From assembly GCA_902762325.1 (NCBI GenBank), contig CACWNV010000021.1:1-62504 (forward strand): a stretch of 62,504 bases of DNA, given 5' to 3'. This DNA comes from an uncultured Prevotellaceae bacterium (GTDB lineage: Bacteria > Bacteroidota > Bacteroidia > Bacteroidales > Bacteroidaceae). The translations under genes and the position numbers were made by a program. A model generated the notes under the pieces. The model did no database searches. It had not been told where the DNA came from and worked only from the letters and a program-made list of their open reading frames with translations. Below, piece by piece: positions 58,048-62,504 of this stretch; position 1 is the first letter of the stretch, and each line of letters starts with the position of its first letter.

Positions 58048-58061
58048 CAACTGAAGAATCA

Positions 58062-58481
58062 ATGAAAGAAACGCAAAAGCAGTTAATGATAGCATTCTGC
58101 ACACCGATTATTATTTGTGCAGTACTTGTCGTATTGTTCGAATCAGATCTGCTCCTTTCCGGAGGGTGTACGGAGAACAAGAGTCTGGAGTTTCTGGTGC
58201 TTTCAATAATGGAACTGATAACAATCTGTCTCATACCGTTATCATTGCGGTTGTTCAGGTTCGGAAAGGTGAGGAAGGCGCTGGCGGAGAAGAAAGCCGA
58301 TGCTCTTTTGTCGTGGGGAGTTTTGAGATTGGGCTTGTTAAGTGTTCCCATGATTCTGAACACCTTGTTCTATTATTTGTTTATGAATGTGGCATTCGGA
58401 TACATGGCCATTATTCTGTTCCTGTGTCTTTTCTTTGTGGTTCCGACGATGGATCGTTGTCAATCAGAGGTTGAGAAATGA
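58062..58481 (+). CDS. Small integral membrane protein of unknown function
   Basis: The 139-residue product has four predicted transmembrane segments (CTPIIICAVLVVLF, LVLSIMELITICLIPLSLRL, LLSVPMILNTLFYYLFM, GYMAIILFLCLFFVVP) and a short cytoplasmic basic loop between the second and third. I recognise no family. Its stop overlaps the start of the glycosyltransferase gene (ATGA), so they are coupled; a helper role is possible but not shown. Confidence 0.75.
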   Translation: MKETQKQLMIAFCTPIIICAVLVVLFESDLLLSGGCTENKSLEFLVLSIMELITICLIPLSLRLFRFGKVRKALAEKKADALLSWGVLRLGLLSVPMILNTLFYYLFMNVAFGYMAIILFLCLFFVVPTMDRCQSEVEK

Positions 58482-59668
58482 GAAAGCTCACGGTCGTTAT
58501 TGTTAATTATAATGTCAAGTATTACGTAGAGCAATGCTTGATGTCACTTCAAAGGGCATTGGCTGATGTCGATGCCGAGGTGTATGTAGTTGACAATCAT
58601 TCGCAAGATGGCTCTGTTGAATACCTATCAGAACGGTTCCCCTCTGTAAATATAATAAGGAGTCAGCATAACCTGGGATTTGCCCGTGCGAACAATCTGG
58701 CAATCCGTCAGAGTGAAAGCGAGTATGTCCTGCTGATTAACCCGGATACTTTCGTGGGAGAACAAGTGGTGACGCAGGCTATTCGTTTCATGGACGATCA
58801 TGAGAAGGCTGGTGGCCTTGCCGCATGGATGTTGAAGACAGATGGCAGCAGTGCCAATGAGTCGCGTCGCGGATTGCCGACACCGCTGGTCTCCTTCTAT
58901 AAGATATTCGGCTTCTGTTCGCGCTTCCCAAAGAGTAAGGTGTTCGGGAAGTATTATATGGGGTATCTCCCATGGGATAAGCCGGCGCAGATCGAAGTGG
59001 TAAGCGGAGCTTTCTTCTTTGCCCGTAGGAAAGTGCTGGACGAAGTGGGATTGCTTGACGAAGACTTCTTCATGTATGGCGAGGATATCGACTTGTCCTA
59101 CCGGATTCTGAAGGGAGGGTATGAGAACTGGTATCTGCCGATCAAGATTCTGCACTATAAGGGAGAGAGTACCCAGAAATCGTCTTTCAGGTATGTTCAT
59201 GTGTTCTATGATGCCATGCTGATATTCTTCAGGAAGCACTATTCACATCTGAGCCTCCTGATAAGCATCCCTGTCAAGACGGCGGTCTATTTGAAGGCTT
59301 TCTGGGAACTCATCAAGATGCAGGTGAGAGGAATGAAAAAGAGCCTCGGCTTTATTCAGAATCGCGGATGTGTCCCTTCCTATCTCTTTATAGGTCAGCA
59401 GGAAGCTCTTGATGAGTGCCGTGGCATTGCCCGGTCGAATGGTCTTGATGCCGAGTTTGTCGTGGGGGATGAGTCTTCGCTTCCGGAAGGTCATTTGAAG
59501 ATTGACTTGCCGGAGAAGGAAGAGTTGTTTGTTGTCTATGATACCGACTCCTATGCTTTTGAGACCATCCTTGACCTCTTTTCGCGCCGGCCTGACGGTC
59601 GTGTGCTGATGGGTACCTATAGCAGAAGGAGTAAGAGTATCATAACTGAAGACGAAGTAATCAAATGA
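58478..59668 (+). CDS. Family 2 glycosyltransferase (rhamnosyltransferase WbbL-like)
   Basis: The 396-residue product has the GT2 fold: VVIVNYNVKYYVEQCLMSL, VDNHSQDGSVEYL, LGFARANNLAIRQ and the DxD-like NPDT. A catalytic region follows (DEDFFMYGEDIDLSYRI). This resembles WbbL-type cell-wall or polysaccharide transferases. After a hydrophobic stretch near 260-285 there is an unusual C-terminal part of about 100 residues (FIGQQEALDECRGIARSNGL, YDTDSYAFETILDLFSRRPD) without known motifs. It overlaps the genes on both sides by 4 nt. Confidence 0.87.
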   Translation: MRKLTVVIVNYNVKYYVEQCLMSLQRALADVDAEVYVVDNHSQDGSVEYLSERFPSVNIIRSQHNLGFARANNLAIRQSESEYVLLINPDTFVGEQVVTQAIRFMDDHEKAGGLAAWMLKTDGSSANESRRGLPTPLVSFYKIFGFCSRFPKSKVFGKYYMGYLPWDKPAQIEVVSGAFFFARRKVLDEVGLLDEDFFMYGEDIDLSYRILKGGYENWYLPIKILHYKGESTQKSSFRYVHVFYDAMLIFFRKHYSHLSLLISIPVKTAVYLKAFWELIKMQVRGMKKSLGFIQNRGCVPSYLFIGQQEALDECRGIARSNGLDAEFVVGDESSLPEGHLKIDLPEKEELFVVYDTDSYAFETILDLFSRRPDGRVLMGTYSRRSKSIITEDEVIK

Positions 59669-60180
59669 GTGAGCAGAAGGTTTTGCTAAGAGCCCTTGAG
59701 CCTGAAGATCTGGACATGCTCTATCAGATAGAGAACAACAGGCAGTTATGGGATGTCGGGACGACGAATGTCCCGTATTCCCGTTATGCCTTGCATGATT
59801 ATATTGCCCATGCGTCGGTTGACATATACACGGACAAGCAGGTGCGGCTGATGATTGAGAACCAGCAGGGGACGATAGTCGGCATTGTGGATATTGTCGA
59901 CTTCAACCCTCAGCATCTTAGGGCAGAGGTGGGGATTGTCATCACGAAGGAGCATCGGCGTCAGGGATACGGGAAAGCCACGCTAAAGGAAGTCTTGTCC
60001 TATTGTAGCAGAATACTTCACCTCCACCAGTTATATGCCATTGTCGATGAAGACAACGAGGCTGCGCTGGCACTCTTTAAATCCATAGGCTTCACGGGGG
60101 AAAGATGTATGAAAGACTGGCTCTACGACGGGAAGAATTACCATGACGCTTTTCTACTGCAATGTTTTTGTGAAAAATAG
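59665..60180 (+). CDS. GNAT acetyltransferase (RimL/SpeG-like)
   Basis: The 171-residue product begins LLRALEPEDLDMLYQIENNR, typical of RimJ/RimL-type GNATs. It has the acetyl-CoA loop HRRQGYGKA and the C-terminal DEDNEAALALFKSIGFTGER. Such enzymes acetylate protein N-termini, antibiotics or polyamines; the substrate is unknown. It is the last gene of the cstA run and overlaps the glycosyltransferase stop (ATGA). Confidence 0.88.
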   Translation: MSEQKVLLRALEPEDLDMLYQIENNRQLWDVGTTNVPYSRYALHDYIAHASVDIYTDKQVRLMIENQQGTIVGIVDIVDFNPQHLRAEVGIVITKEHRRQGYGKATLKEVLSYCSRILHLHQLYAIVDEDNEAALALFKSIGFTGERCMKDWLYDGKNYHDAFLLQCFCEK

Positions 60181-60201
60181 CAGAAAAAAACTCAGATTAT
60201 A

Positions 60202-60233
60202 TTTGGAGGAATAGAAATAAATTGCTACCTTTG
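60202..60233 (+). promoter_or_regulatory. Promoter of tandem tRNA-Asp genes
   Basis: TTTG (60202-60205), 20 nt, TACCTTTG (60226-60233), 27 nt before the first tRNA. Confidence 0.65.
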
Positions 60234-60260
60234 CAACCGCAAAACAGAAAAATTGGCTCT

Positions 60261-60334
60261 GGTGCGTTAGTTCAGTAGGTTAGAATGCCTGCCTGTCACG
60301 CAGGAGGTCACGAGTTCGAGTCTCGTACGCACCG
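60261..60334 (+). tRNA. tRNA-Asp (GTC), first copy
   Basis: A 74-nt cloverleaf with acceptor GGTGCGT/ACGCACC, discriminator G, anticodon stem CCTGC/GCAGG and anticodon GTC at 60295-60297. CCA is not encoded. Confidence 0.97.
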
Positions 60335-60352
60335 CCAACTGATTGCCCTTTT

Positions 60353-60426
60353 GGTGCGTTAGTTCAGTAGGTTAGAATGCCTGCCTGTCACGCAGGAGGT
60401 CACGAGTTCGAGTCTCGTACGCACCG
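60353..60426 (+). tRNA. tRNA-Asp (GTC), second identical copy
   Basis: Identical in all 74 positions to the copy at 60261-60334, 18 nt downstream. Both share one promoter and one terminator. A recent tandem duplication is likely. Confidence 0.97.
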
Positions 60427-60427
60427 C

Positions 60428-60458
60428 AAAAAAGCCTTCCATTTCGGAAGGCCTTTTT
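60428..60458 (+). terminator. Terminator of tRNA-Asp operon
   Basis: GCCTTCC (60434-60440) pairs with GGAAGGC (60446-60452), with A and T runs on either side. It may also serve the convergent gene ending at 60478. Confidence 0.85.
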
Positions 60459-60477
60459 GTTTATAGTTGCTAAAACT

Positions 60478-61137
60478 TCAGTTCAGACTTTGTTTCATCA
60501 ACTCTTCCAGCTCAGAATCAGACTTTTCGTAGATTTCTTCTTGTTTGAAGAAATGGGTGAGCATGGTTGCAACGACCTTGTTCTTGTAGATGAAAACAAA
60601 GTCATAGTAACCAGGACTGACCTCATCTGGATGAAGGTAGAACGAACCCCATGAGTCGGCTTCTTCTTGTTCGGGATCTTTGTTCAGATCACATTCCTGA
60701 ATATAGCCGGGGGTCTTGTCGTTCAAAGAGTTTTTCGTGTAAAAGCTCTGGTCTGCCTTGTGCGTGAAAACCATTACCTTGATAGCAGAGGCATTGGCTT
60801 TTGGATGGAACTCTATCCATTCGTCAAGCTCAAAAACGGAGCGGATTCCTTCGGTGGCGTAGGGCTTATGGTTGAAACTCTCGCTTCCGCAACGGTTGCC
60901 GAACAGACTCAATGCGGTCATGATAGGCTGTTCTCCCTCTTTGAGGTTTACGAAATAGAGCTTGCCAAGAACCATTGTGTCTTGAACTTGTGCGGCATCA
61001 GAGGCGATGCTGTTGCCCTCAATGATGTTGGCAGGGTTGTCGGTTGAGTTTGTTGCACTCGCATATACGCCATTGCTGAAATTGAATGTGGAAAATGCGG
61101 TAATTCCTGCGACTAAAAGTATTGAAAGTTTTTTCAT
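60478..61137 (-). CDS. Secreted protein of unknown function
   Basis: The 219-residue product from MKKLSILLVAGITAFSTFNF has a signal peptide. The mature part is acidic, with VLGKLYFVNLKEGEQPIMTA, SVFELDEWIEFHPKANASAI and VSPGYYDFVFIYKNKVVATM. The beta-rich sequence could be a small secreted domain, but I recognise no family. The frame extends upstream to an ATG at 61170 without a signal peptide, so 61137 is chosen. It has a promoter about 200 nt upstream and a long leader with paired segments. Confidence 0.7.
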   Translation of the reverse strand: MKKLSILLVAGITAFSTFNFSNGVYASATNSTDNPANIIEGNSIASDAAQVQDTMVLGKLYFVNLKEGEQPIMTALSLFGNRCGSESFNHKPYATEGIRSVFELDEWIEFHPKANASAIKVMVFTHKADQSFYTKNSLNDKTPGYIQECDLNKDPEQEEADSWGSFYLHPDEVSPGYYDFVFIYKNKVVATMLTHFFKQEEIYEKSDSELEELMKQSLN

Positions 61138-61330
61138 AAACCAAAATTCCGCACCACTTTGATTTGACAATATCTACCTGTTCCTGAGCAACAGTCAGTT
61201 GCATGGAGTTTTAGTCATGCCGGAAATTTCACTAACCTTAGTGGTGCAATAAAAAGCCAGTAAAACTCCGACTGTCATGGTTTCAATGATAATCATAAAG
61301 ATTTTATATGGCCTTTGTATTGTAAAAGGC
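61138..61330 (-). other. Structured leader of the secreted-protein gene
   Basis: The leader contains two long-range pairings: GGAGTTTTA/TAAAACTCC (61205-61213 with 61260-61268) and GCACCACT/AGTGGTGC (61151-61158 with 61239-61246). The second pairing brings a segment 14-21 nt before the ATG into a helix, so it could control translation. No known riboswitch recognised. I see no gene in the 61138-61415 gap. Confidence 0.4.
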
Positions 61331-61335
61331 TGTTG

Positions 61336-61367
61336 CAAAGATAATTAAAAGTTGAATTATCTGCAAA
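61336..61367 (-). promoter_or_regulatory. Promoter of the secreted-protein gene
   Basis: The minus strand has TTTG (61364-61367), 20 nt, TATCTTTG (61336-61343). The expected leader is about 190 nt. Confidence 0.55.
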
Positions 61368-61415
61368 TAAATCTTGTTTTTTATACAAGACCCCTTTCCT
61401 TCTCCCTGGTCACGC

Positions 61416-62213
61416 CTAACGCCTGTTTCCCCATTTCTTGTCGTATCGTCCTTCGGTGTCAACCTTGCCGCCGAACATGTTGAGACGATAGCGCACGTGG
61501 AGCATCGCGTATGAGTTGATGCTGTTGTAGCGCGTTTCACCTCGCCCGTTGGCATTCACCCAGCTATCGTAGTTGCTCTGCTGGTCATAGAACTTTATGT
61601 TCTGGATGATGCTCACCGGCAGGTTCTTCAGGGCGGTCTCCACGTCGCCGAGCATGAACTCCTTCCCGTCGAGCAGAATCTTTTTTACCGCCTTGCCGTT
61701 GACGGTGATGTTACCGTCCTCGTCAACCTCTGCTCCCGGCATACGCCTGATCAGCTCCTCAATGGGCGAGCCTTCGGGCGTACGGAACGCTTCGGGATTA
61801 TAGACGAGCGTGTCCTTGCGGACGACGATCTGTGCTGCCCGTCCCGTCACGACGGCCTCTTTCAGCATAACGGCCTCCGGTTCCAGGAACAGTTCGCCCA
61901 GATCCTGGTTGCGGTTGTTCTGCATCGTCACCTCTCGTTGAATCTGCTTGAAGCCCACCGATGAGATTTTCAGCCGGTAGATGCCGTTCGACGGAGCATC
62001 CAACGAGAAGTTTCCACGGATGTCAGTCATCGTGCCGCCAACGAACGTGCTGTCTTTCGAACGGAAAAGCTGTATCGTGGCCTGCACTAACGGCTCACGC
62101 AAGTCGGCATCCTGCACGCTTCCGCTTATCGTCCGTTCACGCTGCTCCTGAGCACTGGCGTTACAGAAGAAAATCAATCCGAAAAGTATTGTTAAGAGAT
62201 AATTCCTGACCAT
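61416..62213 (-). CDS. Internally deleted TonB-dependent receptor (plug joined to last barrel strands)
   Basis: The 265-residue product has a signal peptide (MVRNYLLTILFGLIFFCNASAQ) and a carboxypeptidase-regulatory-like domain (SVGFKQIQREV region, about 28-110). A plug-like part follows (LKEAVVTGRAAQIVVRKDTLVYNPEAF, then IEELIRRMPGAEVDEDGNIT, about 115-210). After NIKFYDQQS, where full receptors continue with several hundred barrel residues, the sequence goes directly to a C-terminal barrel-like end (SINSYAMLHVRYRLNMFGGK). Full-length members have about 800-950 residues. The junction is in frame. It is probably non-functional as a receptor, but could encode a small plug protein. The frame runs up to 62387 without a signal peptide, so 62213 is chosen. 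Confidence 0.7.
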   Translation of the reverse strand: MVRNYLLTILFGLIFFCNASAQEQRERTISGSVQDADLREPLVQATIQLFRSKDSTFVGGTMTDIRGNFSLDAPSNGIYRLKISSVGFKQIQREVTMQNNRNQDLGELFLEPEAVMLKEAVVTGRAAQIVVRKDTLVYNPEAFRTPEGSPIEELIRRMPGAEVDEDGNITVNGKAVKKILLDGKEFMLGDVETALKNLPVSIIQNIKFYDQQSNYDSWVNANGRGETRYNSINSYAMLHVRYRLNMFGGKVDTEGRYDKKWGNRR

Positions 62214-62242
62214 GTATTTGTTCTTGTGTTTACAATCTGCTG

Positions 62243-62274
62243 CAAAGTTACGGCTTATATTCCCAAGCACCAAA
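62243..62274 (-). promoter_or_regulatory. Promoter of the deleted TonB-receptor gene
   Basis: The minus strand shows TTTG (62271-62274), 20 nt, TAACTTTG (62243-62250), 29 nt before the ATG at 62213. Confidence 0.55.
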
Positions 62275-62320
62275 AATCCGCCATTTAGAACTCGTAAAAA
62301 TCTGTTAACAAACCGCCCCT

Positions 62321-62351
62321 TTCGTCTTAAAAATCCTAAATGATACCTTTG
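62321..62351 (+). promoter_or_regulatory. Divergent promoter toward the window end
   Basis: TTCG (62321-62324, a weak -33), 19 nt, TACCTTTG (62344-62351), pointing right. Confidence 0.45.
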
Positions 62352-62399
62352 CGCCCGATAAAGAATATTTATACACTTCCTATACATATCGTTTGCAGA

Positions 62400-62504
62400 A
62401 TGGGAAAGGTTCAGTGCGGAATGTCACTTCGTCACTCCGTCACGCGTCACATTAAGACACCTCCACACTATCAGGAAAACTTGCACACCAAATATATTAC
62501 TATA
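62400..62504 (+). CDS. Possible start of a gene cut by window edge
   Basis: An ATG at 62400 opens a frame that reaches the window end without a stop (MGKVQCGMSLRHSVTRHIKT and 15 more residues). It lies 48 nt after a TACCTTTG box. The beginning is basic and shows no signal peptide or family. It contains four closely spaced GTCAC units, so it may be repetitive DNA rather than a gene. Confidence 0.25.
   Translation, partial: MGKVQCGMSLRHSVTRHIKTPPHYQENLHTKYITI

Overview
The window looks like a chromosomal segment of a Bacteroidetes bacterium, most likely in the Prevotella group. Evidence seen directly: many promoters of the Bacteroidetes type (TTTG, 19-20 nt, TAnnTTTG), a SusC/SusD pair, a TamL/TamB pair, BspA-like leucine-rich-repeat and InlB-type repeat surface proteins, a PCMD lipoprotein, and C-termini ending in the IYIVNGKKV type. 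The species assignment is inference, because no 16S gene is present.

Layout. 1-921: end of an unknown gene, a 28-codon remnant of a Ser/Thr kinase, and an anchored archaemetzincin-like protease. 976-10462: mostly housekeeping genes on the minus strand (folC, dnaJ, grpE, an ABC-F ATPase, an exported rhodanese/metallo-beta-lactamase fusion, a DMT transporter, a GNAT, fabG, a TetR regulator), with one SDR gene on plus. 10580-19952: initiator-type tRNA-Met, uvrB, and the tamL-tamB outer-membrane biogenesis pair. 19970-27708: an outer-membrane nutrient locus (SusC, SusD, a secreted NPP-type phosphodiesterase, a PCMD lipoprotein, a small beta-barrel protein). 28065-30169: a Gfo/Idh/MocA oxidoreductase and a radical SAM protein that carries an in-frame palindromic insert. 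30340-35879: a TonB-domain protein and a cell-surface signalling cluster with two ECF sigma factors. 35880-37199: a long non-coding region with several unexplained structures. 37200-46120: two large surface adhesin-like genes, the second broken by two frameshifts. 46345-50884: a TolC/MacA/MacB-type efflux operon. 50892-55662: gph, malQ (DPE2 type) and gdhA. 55915-60180: cstA, recR, a membrane protein, a glycosyltransferase and a GNAT in one tight run. 60261-60426: two identical tRNA-Asp genes. 61137-62504: a secreted protein, an internally deleted TonB receptor, and the start of another gene.

The most unusual region is 30184-33324. One continuous 581-residue ORF joins an ECF sigma factor (regions 2 and 4), one transmembrane helix, a periplasmic linker of about 115 residues and a C-terminal outer-membrane beta-barrel. 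The sequences upstream of this gene, of the neighbouring lipoprotein gene and of the radical SAM operon share the same bipartite motif (TGCAGTCTT ... ACTAT) with identical 23-nt spacing. This suggests a small regulon read by one of the two local ECF sigmas. A second, free-standing ECF sigma with a small membrane protein sits directly upstream.

Other unexplained structures are two intergenic arrays with an exact 22-nt period and a shared TTT-N9-AAA core (22029-22138 and 36231-36362), a 250-bp element with 24-bp terminal inverted repeats (36491-36740), a nested hairpin in the long leader of the first adhesin gene (37037-37155), and a palindromic element inserted in frame inside a coding sequence (29488-29563).
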